Assembly: GCA_963422705.1 (NCBI GenBank)
Contig: OY730443.1
Coordinates: forward strand, 3,844,001-3,908,000
Origin: G963422705 sp963422705
GTDB taxonomy: Bacteria > Poribacteria > WGA-4E > WGA-3G
Direction: 5' to 3'
Length of the DNA stretch: 64,000 nt
In this document: positions 16,050 to 24,984 of the stretch, piece after piece
Position numbering within the stretch: the first letter of the stretch is position 1
How the letters are laid out: every line of letters begins with the position of its first letter
Translations under genes and position numbers: made by a program
Notes under the pieces: generated by a model
What the model was told of the DNA's origin: nothing
Database searches by the model: none
Seen by the model: the letters and a program-made list of their open reading frames with translations, nothing else

Positions 16050-16724
16050 CTACTTGCTCACAGCACCGGATTTAATATCACCCCATTTTGTCGTTAACTT
16101 CTCGTTCGGGGCAACAGCGAAGGGCGTATCGCGATTTAAATCGTCTTCGGGTTCGCCTTCAAAGAATCGGAAATTATCAATCCAGAAGTCAATATCCGAT
16201 TCGGCAATTGATAAACCTACCCACATATCGCGTTTAACATCCGCTGTCGCGTTGAAAGTGATGTGATACTCCTCCCACTTTGGTCCCATCAAACTGATTT
16301 TTCCCCCTTGGTAGAACGTCCACGGGTCGTGTTGCATCTGGACACTGATGCCGACAGTACGTGCTTTTTCAGAGCGGGCCCAGAAAATGATGGTATATTC
16401 CTTACCCGCCTCCATGGAGACATCATGCTGCTTAATCTTTGCATGCCATTCCGTCCCCGTTGCTTTGTGCGCGATTACCTTAAGCGATTTTTTCCCATGT
16501 TGCGGATTTTTCTTATCAATCTCCACGGTATAGAGCCCGCCGCGTTCACAGCATGCGCCGTCCTCTAGTTTCCATCCGCCGGCTAAATCATCCTCAAAAC
16601 TATGGTTTTCAAGCATTAATTCGCCCTTCTTCCATTTTCCCCACTCCTGAGGCGTTCCGCCAAAAGCATTGAATCCGAGCAATAGCGTGAGGAGAATAAG
16701 ACTAATAACATTCGTGCGATTCAT
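16050..16724 (-). CDS. Secreted carbohydrate-binding-module (CBM4/9-like) protein
   Basis: The 224-residue protein has a clear signal peptide (VISLILLTLLLGFNAFG, about residues 5-21), so it is exported. The body reads as a CBM4/9-like beta-sandwich, with LMLENHSFEDDLAGGWKLED, GKKSLKVIAHKA, AGKEYTIIFWARSEKART and WIDNFRFFEGE. These modules bind polysaccharides, often fused to glycosidases; here there is no catalytic domain. The gene sits 22 nt downstream of a small unknown gene on the same strand. Target sugar is unknown. Confidence 0.82.
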   Translation of the reverse strand: MNRTNVISLILLTLLLGFNAFGGTPQEWGKWKKGELMLENHSFEDDLAGGWKLEDGACCERGGLYTVEIDKKNPQHGKKSLKVIAHKATGTEWHAKIKQHDVSMEAGKEYTIIFWARSEKARTVGISVQMQHDPWTFYQGGKISLMGPKWEEYHITFNATADVKRDMWVGLSIAESDIDFWIDNFRFFEGEPEDDLNRDTPFAVAPNEKLTTKWGDIKSGAVSK

Positions 16725-16746
16725 GTGAATTCCGTCCTTTCCTTAT

Positions 16747-17115
16747 CTAGTTTTCGCTTCGCATGAGAGACTCAACTTCAGGAAGTATCTCGGCGACGGC
16801 GATTTTGTCAACCTGTTCAGCGACGCCACTGTAACCTGCAGTCTGAATCATCTCAACGAGATTTTGTCCAAGCTGCTTGATTGTCCACGCGACAGAATCC
16901 GGCACGCTAGCTTTATCGAGATGCCGCTGTTCGTTTTTCCCGGAAGGAGCATAGTGGTAATGCGGTTCCTTGCGAAAGCAGTGGAACCGTAGGAGTTGGA
17001 TATTTTCCCCGTCCGCTTCTCCATAAACGCGCACAGAAGGACCACCGTCCGAACCGAAATTCCTCTTATCGACGTGCAGTTCAACTCTGCCAACGTGAAA
17101 TACTTTTTCATCCAT
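16747..17115 (-). CDS. Small conserved-looking protein of unknown function, 122 residues
   Basis: I do not recognise the family with certainty. The N-terminal half is beta-rich (FHVGRVELHVDKRNFG, GPSVRVYGE) and holds a Cys/His cluster (RFHCFRKEPHYHYAP, residues 43-57) that could bind a metal. The C-terminal half is helical (LGQNLVEMIQTAGY, AVAEILPEVESLM). It is cytoplasmic by appearance and probably co-transcribed with the CBM-like gene 22 nt downstream. Confidence 0.65.
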   Translation of the reverse strand: MDEKVFHVGRVELHVDKRNFGSDGGPSVRVYGEADGENIQLLRFHCFRKEPHYHYAPSGKNEQRHLDKASVPDSVAWTIKQLGQNLVEMIQTAGYSGVAEQVDKIAVAEILPEVESLMRSEN

Positions 17116-17245
17116 GATTTTGTCTCGGTATTTTATGAATATATTATATCTATTATACTGAAAAACTTAAGCGCTGTCAACAGAAATTTTCTCAACGAGT
17201 TGAAGATTCGTAAAAATCTTTTTTAAAGCTTTTACTATAAAAAAC

Positions 17246-17274
17246 TTGCAAAAAAGATAAAAATGTGGTATACT
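17246..17274 (+). promoter_or_regulatory. Extended -10 promoter of the moaA-suf operon
   Basis: TTGCAA (17246-17251) and TATACT (17269-17274) are spaced by 17 nt, with TGG just before the -10 (extended element). It lies 77 nt before moaA and is the only strong promoter I see before the SUF genes. Confidence 0.65.
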
Positions 17275-17350
17275 ATATAAGTGAGATTAATTCTGTGTAA
17301 TTCCTTATGATTCTCCATGATTTCTGTTCTGACTTCGCTCTGTGATAAAT

Positions 17351-18346
17351 ATGAAACCGCAGCTGTTTGACAGTTTTGGCCGTGCCCATACGAACCTCAG
17401 AATTTCCGTCACAGATGTCTGCAATTTTCGGTGCATCTACTGTATGCCTGAAGATATGGTTTTCCTGCCTGACACTGCATTAATGACATTTGACGAGATT
17501 CATCATCTGACGCGGATTTTCGTCGGTTTAGGCGTCAACAAAGTCCGGATTACGGGCGGTGAACCGTTGGTTCGGCCCGGTGTCCCGGGACTCATCAAGC
17601 GGTTAATGGAATTTGGGGAATTGCGGGACATCAGTTTGACAACAAACGGCATCGGGCTAATTACACAAGCGGAGGCGCTTTACAATGCGGGGCTTCGACG
17701 TATTAATGTCAGCTTGGATACGCTGAACGAGGAGAAGTTTGAGCAAATGACGCGCCGGAAGGTGCTCTCACGTGTCATAGCGGGGCTGGAATCTGCACAC
17801 CGGTGTGGTTTTAATCCGATTAAGGTGAATGCTGTGGCGATGCGTGGATTTACAGACGACGAAATCGTCGATTTGGCAACCTTCGCACGCGAAAATGGGT
17901 ATCAACTCCGTTTCATAGAATTTATGCCGCTCGACGCAGACGATATTTGGGGCCGGAATATGTTTATTCCAGGGAAGGAAATTATCGAAAAAATTAACGC
18001 CATCTACCCCGTCGAGCCGGTGGCGCTCAACGGGGATGCGAAAAGTGATACGGCAAAACGCTTTCGCTTTACGGATAATGGTAATGAGGTAGGGGTAATC
18101 CCATCGGTGAGCGCCCCGTTTTGTGAAAACTGTAACCGGGTCCGATTAACAGCGGATGGGAAGTTTCGGACGTGTCTGTTTTCATTGATAGAAACAGACT
18201 TGCTGACGCCGCTACGTGATGGGGCATCAGACGCAAGCATCGCAGAACTGATTCTTGACGCAGTCGCACAGAAAGAAGCGGGACATAAAATTAACGCCAC
18301 GGATTTTGTTAAACCTGAACGGAATATGTCGCGGATTGGCGGGTAA
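17351..18346 (+). CDS. moaA: GTP 3',8-cyclase MoaA
   Basis: MoaA is a radical-SAM enzyme that starts molybdenum-cofactor synthesis from GTP, using two 4Fe-4S clusters. The 331-residue protein has the SAM cluster motif CNFRCIYC near residue 24, the following ITGGEPL, and the C-terminal cluster cysteines in CENCNRVRLTADGKFRTCLF. It ends in Gly-Gly (RIGG), required for activity in this family. Start ATG 17351 is used; GTG 17342 would add three residues, and neither has a clear ribosome-binding site. It is followed by the SUF genes after 97 nt. No other Moco genes are in the window. Confidence 0.95.
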   Translation: MKPQLFDSFGRAHTNLRISVTDVCNFRCIYCMPEDMVFLPDTALMTFDEIHHLTRIFVGLGVNKVRITGGEPLVRPGVPGLIKRLMEFGELRDISLTTNGIGLITQAEALYNAGLRRINVSLDTLNEEKFEQMTRRKVLSRVIAGLESAHRCGFNPIKVNAVAMRGFTDDEIVDLATFARENGYQLRFIEFMPLDADDIWGRNMFIPGKEIIEKINAIYPVEPVALNGDAKSDTAKRFRFTDNGNEVGVIPSVSAPFCENCNRVRLTADGKFRTCLFSLIETDLLTPLRDGASDASIAELILDAVAQKEAGHKINATDFVKPERNMSRIGG

Positions 18347-18443
18347 GGTTCCACAGATAAGTAAACCGTCTGGGGGGTGTATATGGAACCCCTCACAGAT
18401 TCTCATTAAAAACAGATACACCATAAGGAGCACACAAGAAAAA

Positions 18444-19232
18444 ATGAGCAATGAGTTGGTGATAAAAGAACTATGTATCAGCGTTCAAGGTAAACCAATT
18501 ATCAAAGGCCTAAATTTAGTCGTGAAACCGGGTGATATTCACGCCTTGATGGGGCCAAATGGCTCCGGTAAAAGCACACTCGCTAACGGATTAATGGGAC
18601 ATCCACTCTACAATATTGATTCGGGTGAAGTCATTTTTGGGGGTGTCAATATTCTGGATTTGGAGACGAATGAACGCGCGAAACTCGGGCTCTTCTTAGC
18701 ATTCCAGTACCCTACAGTGATTCCGGGCGTCACGGTATCGAATTTCCTGCGTCTAGCCGTCAGTGCCGTTCGCGCAGAAGGGAATGGCACGGAACAGAAC
18801 GAATTAATTCCGATGCGCGAATTTCGGCGCGAACTTCGTGGAAAAATGAAACAACTTGGTGTTGACGAATCTTTCGCGCGCCGCTACCTCAATGACGGAT
18901 TCTCCGGAGGTGAGAAGAAACGCGCCGAGATTCTCCAACTCGCGATGCTCGAACCTAAAGTCGCCGTTCTCGATGAAACGGACTCGGGCCTCGACATTGA
19001 TGCGGTTCGTGTCGTTGGAGAAGGCGTGAATCAACTCATCGGGCCCGAATTAGGCGTTGTTATTATCACACACTATCCCCGACTACTGAATTACATCCGG
19101 CCACAGTTTGTGCACATTTTGCTTGACGGGCGAATTGTTGAATCAGGCGGGTGGGAACTCACTCAGCTATTAGAAGCAGAAGGATACGACCCGATTCGGG
19201 AAAAGTATGGTATCAGCAAGGAGGAAGACTAA
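18444..19232 (+). CDS. sufC: Fe-S cluster assembly ATPase SufC
   Basis: SufC is the ABC-type ATPase of the cytoplasmic SufBCD iron-sulfur scaffold. The 262-residue protein has Walker A GPNGSGKST (about residue 37), Q-loop FQYPT, signature FSGGEKKR (about 153), Walker B VAVLDETDSGLD and the switch HYPR. The DETDSGLDIDA sequence is SufC-specific and separates it from transport ABC proteins. The start at 18444 has TAAGGAG upstream. The gene is spaced 2 nt from sufB, so translation is likely coupled. Confidence 0.96.
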   Translation: MSNELVIKELCISVQGKPIIKGLNLVVKPGDIHALMGPNGSGKSTLANGLMGHPLYNIDSGEVIFGGVNILDLETNERAKLGLFLAFQYPTVIPGVTVSNFLRLAVSAVRAEGNGTEQNELIPMREFRRELRGKMKQLGVDESFARRYLNDGFSGGEKKRAEILQLAMLEPKVAVLDETDSGLDIDAVRVVGEGVNQLIGPELGVVIITHYPRLLNYIRPQFVHILLDGRIVESGGWELTQLLEAEGYDPIREKYGISKEED

Positions 19233-19234
19233 AA

Positions 19235-20653
19235 ATGGCAACTCGTGAAAAGGACTCAATTGAACAACTCGGATTGGGAAGCGAATATCAATACGGCTTC
19301 CATGACAACGTAAAACCGACTTTTAAATCACGGAAAGGCCTCGATGAAGATGTCATCAATCAGATGTGCGACATAAAAGAAGAGCCGGCGTGGATGCGCA
19401 AGTACCGGCTCGACGCATACCAGATTTTCAAGCAGAAACCGATGACGAGGTGGGGTGGTGACTTATCGCAGCTTGACTTTGATGATATCTACTATTACGT
19501 CAAAGCATCCGACCGGAGCGAAAGAAGTTGGGACGATGTCCCGGAAGACATCAAGAAGACTTTTGACCGGTTAGGCATCCCGGAGGCGGAGCGGAAATTC
19601 CTCGCCGGGGTAGGCGCACAGTACGATTCAGAAGTCGTCTACCATAACATCGTTGAAGAATTGGAAGACATCGGTGTGATTTTCCTCGATACAGATACCG
19701 CTCTCAAAGAGCACCCCGATTTGGTAAAGAAGTATTTCGGAACAATTATCCCTTCCGCAGATAATCAGTTCGCCGCGTTGAATAGTGCAGTCTGGAGCGG
19801 CGGAAGCTTTGTCTATGTACCCCCTGGGGTTAAAGTCGAGTACCCGCTCCAGGCATACTTCCGTATCAACAGCGAGAACATGGGGCAGTTCGAACGCACG
19901 CTCATTATTGCTGATGAGGGGGCAGAGGTTCACTACGTTGAAGGGTGCACAGCGCCGACATATAGCAGTGAATCACTGCACAGTGCGGTTGTTGAAATTG
20001 TTTGCATGAAAGGTTCCCGCGTCCGCTATACCACGATCCAGAACTGGGCGGGGAATGTATACAATCTCGTTACAAAGCGGGCTATGGCTTATGAAGACGC
20101 GCAGATGGAATGGGTTGACGGCAATCTCGGCAGTAAATTGACTATGAAATACCCGAGTGTATATATGATGGAGCCCGGGGCCCGGGGCGAAATTCTCTCA
20201 ATCGCGTTTGCAAGCAAAGGGCAGCATCAAGACGCCGGCGCAAAGGTTTACCATTGTGCACCACACACCACATCACAGATTACTTCAAAATCGATTAGTA
20301 AAGATGGTGGCCGTTCAAGCTATCGCGGGTGGGTTGACGTTGCAAAAGGCGCGAAAGGATGCAAATCGCACGTCGTCTGCGACGCGCTGATTCTTGATAA
20401 AAATTCACGCTCCGATACGTACCCCGTGATTCAAATCGGCGAAAATGATACCAACATTGAGCATGAAGCACGCGTGAGCAAAATTGGTGAGGAACAGCTC
20501 TTCTACCTCATGAGCCGTGGCCTCTCCGAAGAGGAAGCCTCTACGATGATAGTCAACGGTTTTATTGAACCGCTTGTGAAAGAACTCCCTATGGAATATG
20601 CCATTGAAATGAATAGGCTCATTCAACTGCAGATGGAAGGTTCTGTCGGATAA
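19235..20653 (+). CDS. sufB: Fe-S cluster assembly protein SufB
   Basis: SufB forms the scaffold on which new Fe-S clusters are built, with SufC and SufD. The 472-residue length is normal. Family segments include EEPAWMRKYRLDAYQIF near residue 48, YVPPGVKVEYPLQAYFRIN, FERTLIIADEGAEVHYVEGC, and a C-terminal DTYPVIQIGENDTNIEHEA. The final region LFYLMSRGLSEEEASTMIV is shared with SufD. ATG 19235 is supported by AAGGAGG about 10 nt upstream. It is followed by a 131-nt gap before sufD containing a copy of the local CTCCGACGAGATT motif. Confidence 0.96.
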   Translation: MATREKDSIEQLGLGSEYQYGFHDNVKPTFKSRKGLDEDVINQMCDIKEEPAWMRKYRLDAYQIFKQKPMTRWGGDLSQLDFDDIYYYVKASDRSERSWDDVPEDIKKTFDRLGIPEAERKFLAGVGAQYDSEVVYHNIVEELEDIGVIFLDTDTALKEHPDLVKKYFGTIIPSADNQFAALNSAVWSGGSFVYVPPGVKVEYPLQAYFRINSENMGQFERTLIIADEGAEVHYVEGCTAPTYSSESLHSAVVEIVCMKGSRVRYTTIQNWAGNVYNLVTKRAMAYEDAQMEWVDGNLGSKLTMKYPSVYMMEPGARGEILSIAFASKGQHQDAGAKVYHCAPHTTSQITSKSISKDGGRSSYRGWVDVAKGAKGCKSHVVCDALILDKNSRSDTYPVIQIGENDTNIEHEARVSKIGEEQLFYLMSRGLSEEEASTMIVNGFIEPLVKELPMEYAIEMNRLIQLQMEGSVG

Positions 20654-20784
20654 GGGCACCAATTTAGCGCCTTTGATCTCCGACAACGCTTTTCTACATA
20701 GATAGCATCCCGAATCTCGTTGGAGGACGCCACTCTAACAGAACTCCGACGAGATTCTACCTCGGATTTGACGAGAAAAATAAA

Positions 20785-22164
20785 ATGCTGAACCATACAA
20801 AATTTTCAAAAACGCTTATTGACAAGATGGCAGGAAGTGAGCCGCCGTGGATGCGTGAAAAAAGGTTAGACGCTTACGCGCACTACGAATCACTGCTGAT
20901 GCCCCATACCGCAGACGATGATGTCTGGCGCCGAACGGTAGACATGCGAACACAAGATTATTGGCGGCGCACCCGGCGATACCTACGCGGGTTTTCCCTT
21001 GAGGATTATTATCCTAGCCCCTCGGATAACGGGGCATTAAGAATCACACCCTCCACAAATTATGCACATAACGATGAACTCCCCGCAACCGGGGTGTTAG
21101 AACAAGTCGATGGACAGACACATCGGGCCGCACTCTCAGCAGAACTAGCGGAACAAGGCGTTTACTTCGCAAATATCAGTACCGCTTTAAAGGAACGAGA
21201 AGAGCTGCTTCACACCTACTTCATGAATAGAGGGGTTACGCTCGAAACACAATTAAAGAGTGGGAATATAGCATTTCAGAATAAATTCGACGCGCTGCAT
21301 GGCGCGTTTTGGTACGGGGGGTACGTCCTATACGTACCCAAAAATGTGCGCGTTGAAGCCCCGTTACGGGTGAATATCGCGCTGTCTAAAGCCGAGCAGG
21401 CCGATTTGTCACATGTACTCATTATCGCTGACGAGGGGAGTGAGGTTGTCGTTTCAGAGAAAAACCTATCACTCGATATATCAGCAACAGGCATGCATAG
21501 CGGCGCCGTCGAAATCTTCGCCGCGCCGAACGCTTCTGTAACCTACGTTCAACTGCAACGGTGGAATCCACAGGTTTGGAACTTCGCGTCACATCGCGCA
21601 ATCCTGCAACGCGAAGCTCGGATCAACTGGGTCACGGCAACCTTTGGTGGACGCTTAAACAAATTGAATCAAGTTGCTGTCCTTGAGGGAATCGGCAGTA
21701 GTGTTAATATGCTCGGACTCTCTTTCACCGATGGACGACAACACTTAGATGTGAGCACCGCGCAAGAGCACGCAGCTCCACATACCTCAAGCGACTTGCT
21801 CTACCGAACCGTGCTGAAAGACAGAGCACAAACCGCATGGGGCGGGAACATTTATGTATATCCCGAGGCAAATTATACCGATGCATATCAGAAAAACGAC
21901 AATCTTGTTCTGAGTGAGCGCGCGCATGCAGATACATTGCCAGGACTAGAAATCCAAGCACACGAAGTGCGATGCACACATGGCGCAACCGCCGGGAAAA
22001 TCGATCCGGACCAGCTGTTTTACCTGATGAGCCGAGGACTCTCTTATCCACAAGCAGAGAAACTAATCGTTGACGGGTTCTTTGAACCTGTGTTGGAAAG
22101 GATTCCCTTGGAATCCGTGCGTGACGAGTTGAGTGAAGCGATTACGCAAAAACTGGAAAATTAA
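20785..22164 (+). CDS. sufD: Fe-S cluster assembly protein SufD
   Basis: SufD pairs with SufB and SufC to assemble clusters and aid iron entry. The 459-residue protein shares the SufBD core: PPWMREKRLDAY at the N-terminus, YGGYVLYVPKNVRVEAPLR, SHVLIIADEGSEVVVSEK, then HAAPHTSSDLLYRTVLKD and DTLPGLEIQAHEVRCTHGAT. The C-terminus has LFYLMSRGLSYPQAEKLIVD. The CTHGAT stretch identifies it as SufD rather than a second SufB. The glutaredoxin gene follows 45 nt later. Confidence 0.95.
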   Translation: MLNHTKFSKTLIDKMAGSEPPWMREKRLDAYAHYESLLMPHTADDDVWRRTVDMRTQDYWRRTRRYLRGFSLEDYYPSPSDNGALRITPSTNYAHNDELPATGVLEQVDGQTHRAALSAELAEQGVYFANISTALKEREELLHTYFMNRGVTLETQLKSGNIAFQNKFDALHGAFWYGGYVLYVPKNVRVEAPLRVNIALSKAEQADLSHVLIIADEGSEVVVSEKNLSLDISATGMHSGAVEIFAAPNASVTYVQLQRWNPQVWNFASHRAILQREARINWVTATFGGRLNKLNQVAVLEGIGSSVNMLGLSFTDGRQHLDVSTAQEHAAPHTSSDLLYRTVLKDRAQTAWGGNIYVYPEANYTDAYQKNDNLVLSERAHADTLPGLEIQAHEVRCTHGATAGKIDPDQLFYLMSRGLSYPQAEKLIVDGFFEPVLERIPLESVRDELSEAITQKLEN

Positions 22165-22209
22165 TAACTTTTCGACACTTTTAACTTGCAATTCGAGGAG
22201 GAACTCACA

Positions 22210-22551
22210 ATGAGTCAACCTAAAATTATTGCCTACATGAAGCCCGTCTGTGGGTGGAGTAACGGTGTCCGGGCAATCTTCGATAAATATGGTTTGGAAT
22301 ACGAAGACAGAGACATCATTAACAACGAAGAAAATTACCGGGAAATGGTGCAGAAGACGCGGCAGCAATATCAGCCGTCTGTTCAAATCGACGATGTGAT
22401 GCTTGCCGATGTCAGCGGCGATGAGGTGGAAGCTTATCTGGTTAGTGAGGGAATTGTTGCCTCCAGCAGCGATGAAACCGCTGTGCCTACGGACCAGGCA
22501 TGCGAAGAACATGGTTCCACTTCCGTTGGCATCGGGTTTCCAAGTAGATAG
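22210..22551 (+). CDS. Monothiol glutaredoxin-like protein of the SUF operon (CGWS active site)
   Basis: The 113-residue protein has a glutaredoxin fold with KPVCGWSNGVRAIFDKYG at residues 10-27. CGWS replaces the CGFS of classic monothiol glutaredoxins, which carry or insert 2Fe-2S clusters. QYQPSVQIDD gives the cis-Pro region. A hydrophilic C-terminal extension (after about residue 85) has one extra cysteine and is not typical. ATG 22210 is preceded by GAGGAGG. Being between sufD and sufS suggests a role as cluster carrier or in reducing the machinery. Confidence 0.85.
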   Translation: MSQPKIIAYMKPVCGWSNGVRAIFDKYGLEYEDRDIINNEENYREMVQKTRQQYQPSVQIDDVMLADVSGDEVEAYLVSEGIVASSSDETAVPTDQACEEHGSTSVGIGFPSR

Positions 22552-22630
22552 CGCCCGTTGTACTGTATGACGATGTCTCCGGACTCGCCATACAGTACAG
22601 GATTGCCTAAGCAGAACCTTGAGGAACAAA

Positions 22631-23875
22631 ATGCAAATCTCCAATTTTCGGCCGCTTGACGTGGAAGAGGTCCGGAAGGATTTCCCAATCTTTTCGAGGG
22701 AGCCGCCCTTGGCTTTTCTTGATAGCGCTGCATCCACGCAGACACCCACACCCGTCGTTTTAGCGATGGATGCGTATTATGAGACTTATCGTTCTAACAT
22801 CCATCGTGGTATCTATCAGCTCTCGGAGGAGGCAACCTCACAATATGAAAATGCCCGGGAAAAAGTCGCGACGTTCATTCATGCAAAACGCGCAAGACAA
22901 ATTGTCTTCACACGCAATACAACCGAGGCGATTAACCTTGTCGCATACAGCTGGGGCAGCCAGAACGTGCAGGAAGGCGATGAAATTGTTTTAAGCGTTA
23001 TGGAGCACCATAGCAATCTTGTTCCATGGCAGATGTTAGCACAGCGCACCGGGGCAGTACTCCATTTCATCGACCTCACCGATGAAGGGTTGCTTGACTT
23101 CGCACAACTTGATGAACTCCTGACTGAAAAAACAAAATTGGTGGCATTAACACACGTCTCAAATGTGCTTGGTAGCATCAACCCCATCGAGTCTGTGATT
23201 CATGCCGCACACGCCGTTGGAGCGAAAGTCCTCATCGATGCAGCGCAGTCAGTACCACATTTCCGGGTTGATGTGCAGCAGCTAGACTGCGATTTTCTCG
23301 CGTTTTCAGGGCACAAAATGTGTGGCCCCACCGGCATCGGGGTACTCTATGGAAAATCGGAACTGTTGGAACAGATGCCGCCATTCCTTGGGGGCGGCTC
23401 AATGATTCGGACAGTCGAACGAGAGGGTTCAACATATGCCGAAGTCCCCGCAAAATTTGAGGCCGGCACCCCAAGCATCGCCGAGGCGATTGGACTTGGC
23501 CACGCAGTCGATTACCTGACAAAATACGGTTTGGAATCCATCCACCTTCACACGCAGGAACTTCTCATCCATGCTCACCAACGCCTGCAGCAGATTGAAG
23601 GGGTGACGCTCTACGGAGCTCCACCCCATCAGAAAGTAGGCGTTATCTCATTTAATGTAGACGGAATACATCCGCATGATGTCGCCGGAATCCTTGATAT
23701 GCACGGCGTCGCAATTCGTGCTGGGCATCATTGTGCGCAGCCCTTGATGAAACGCCTAAACGTTATCGCAACCACACGCGCCAGCTTTTATCTATATAAT
23801 ACCCGCCAAGACATAACAACGCTATGTGATGGGATTTCTAAAGCAAAAACACTATTAAAGCGGAGAAATCGATGA
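22631..23875 (+). CDS. sufS: Cysteine desulfurase SufS
   Basis: SufS takes sulfur from cysteine using pyridoxal phosphate and passes it to SufU/SufB. The 414-residue protein has FLDSAASTQTP, the PLP pocket TRNTTEAINLVAYSWG, IDAAQSVPHFRVDV, and the Schiff-base Lys in FSGHKMCGPTGIG near residue 226. The catalytic Cys is in RAGHHCAQPLM near residue 367. RAGHHCAQP is the group II (SufS) signature. ATG 22631 follows a short GAGG site. It overlaps sufU by 4 nt (ATGA), a sign of translational coupling. Confidence 0.97.
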   Translation: MQISNFRPLDVEEVRKDFPIFSREPPLAFLDSAASTQTPTPVVLAMDAYYETYRSNIHRGIYQLSEEATSQYENAREKVATFIHAKRARQIVFTRNTTEAINLVAYSWGSQNVQEGDEIVLSVMEHHSNLVPWQMLAQRTGAVLHFIDLTDEGLLDFAQLDELLTEKTKLVALTHVSNVLGSINPIESVIHAAHAVGAKVLIDAAQSVPHFRVDVQQLDCDFLAFSGHKMCGPTGIGVLYGKSELLEQMPPFLGGGSMIRTVEREGSTYAEVPAKFEAGTPSIAEAIGLGHAVDYLTKYGLESIHLHTQELLIHAHQRLQQIEGVTLYGAPPHQKVGVISFNVDGIHPHDVAGILDMHGVAIRAGHHCAQPLMKRLNVIATTRASFYLYNTRQDITTLCDGISKAKTLLKRRNR

Positions 23876-24258
23876 ACATATATCAGGAAGAACTGCTGGA
23901 TCACTATGAAAATCCCAGCAACTACGGCACTCTTCCGAACCCAGATATTTCGCACGAAGAAGACAATCCGCTATGCGGTGATAGAATCAGAATCGACCTG
24001 CTTGTTGAAAATGAACTTATCACGGAGGTCCGGTTCTCTGGACACGGATGCACTATCAGTCAAGCCGCAGCTTCTATGTTAACTGAAGAAATTGAGGGGA
24101 AAACGCTCGCAGAGGTAAAGAAACTCGCGCGAGACGATATCTTAGATATGATCGGCATTCCGCTCGGACCCGTTCGTGTCAAATGCGCTTTATTGCCACT
24201 CAAAGTCCTAAAAGCGGGGGCATACGGTATTAAAGGATGGCCGGGCCAAGAAGAATAA
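23872..24258 (+). CDS. sufU: Sulfur-relay / scaffold protein SufU
   Basis: SufU accepts persulfide from SufS in organisms lacking SufE; no sufE is seen here. The 128-residue protein has the three conserved cysteines, in NPLCGDRI, SGHGCTISQAAASML and VKCALLPLKVL. The SufU-typical insertion between the second and third cysteine is present (EEIEGKTLAEVKKL...). The ATG overlaps the sufS stop by 4 nt. Confidence 0.94.
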   Translation: MNIYQEELLDHYENPSNYGTLPNPDISHEEDNPLCGDRIRIDLLVENELITEVRFSGHGCTISQAAASMLTEEIEGKTLAEVKKLARDDILDMIGIPLGPVRVKCALLPLKVLKAGAYGIKGWPGQEE

Positions 24259-24268
24259 GAGAGGAATC

Positions 24269-24580
24269 ATGGAATCATTTTACAAAATTGCAAAGGTTAG
24301 TGAACTACCACCAGGAACGAAAAAATTGGTCCAAGTCGATTTCGTGCCCGTCCTGCTATTCAACGTCTCAGGCGAATTCTATGCAATCGAAGATGTTTGC
24401 ACACACGACGGTGGCCCACTCGGCGAAGGATGGTTCTCCGGCGATGAAATCGAATGCCCACGCCACGGAGCACGCTTTTGCGTCAAAACCGGGAAACCCC
24501 GCTGTATGCCCGCCGTTGAACCCGTCGAATGTTACACCGTTAAAATTGAGGATGATGATATACTCATTAGTATTGATTAA
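24269..24580 (+). CDS. Rieske [2Fe-2S] ferredoxin-like protein
   Basis: The 103-residue protein is a complete small Rieske domain. Cluster ligands are Cys and His in DVCTHDGGPLG (about residue 44) and CPRHGARFCVKTG (about 63). It resembles NirD or the ferredoxin subunits of ring-hydroxylating dioxygenases, cytoplasmic electron carriers. It follows sufU by 10 nt, within the SUF operon, so an electron-supply role in cluster assembly is inferred. Its partner reductase is not identified. Confidence 0.9.
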   Translation: MESFYKIAKVSELPPGTKKLVQVDFVPVLLFNVSGEFYAIEDVCTHDGGPLGEGWFSGDEIECPRHGARFCVKTGKPRCMPAVEPVECYTVKIEDDDILISID

Positions 24581-24622
24581 CCTATACAAACGGAATCCAC
24601 AGAAAAATTGGAGGAAATAGGA

Positions 24623-24922
24623 ATGGTAACAGAGGACGCTGTCTTGGAAAAGATTAAAGAGATTATTGACCCTGAAATTGGGATTAACATCGTAGACATG
24701 GGGCTGATTTACGGTGTCGACATCAACGACACAACCGTCGATATTACGATGACCTTGACGAGCCCAGGATGCCCCGCCGGCGGGCAGATTGTCAACGGAA
24801 CGCAGCACGTTACCCAACAATTGGAAGGCGTCGATGAGGTTAACTTGAATGTTGTCTGGAAACCGCGCTGGACACCTGAAATGATGAGCGAAGACGCAAA
24901 AGACGAATTGGGGATTTTTTAA
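24623..24922 (+). CDS. SufT-like MIP18-family (DUF59) Fe-S assembly factor
   Basis: The 99-residue protein is a MIP18/DUF59 domain: DPEIGINIVDMGLIYGVDI at residues 17-35 and MTLTSPGCPAGGQI with the conserved Cys near residue 53. Family members (SufT, PaaD, CIA2) help place Fe-S clusters into target proteins. ATG 24623 has GGAGG 8 nt upstream. An upstream in-frame TTG (24608) would overlap that site and is less likely. Its place in the SUF operon supports the SufT role. Confidence 0.9.
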   Translation: MVTEDAVLEKIKEIIDPEIGINIVDMGLIYGVDINDTTVDITMTLTSPGCPAGGQIVNGTQHVTQQLEGVDEVNLNVVWKPRWTPEMMSEDAKDELGIF

Positions 24923-24984
24923 TCAGCTAACCGCTCTTTCTTTCTTTCTTTCTCTCGGTATGTCAACCCCAGAAAAAAATAACT

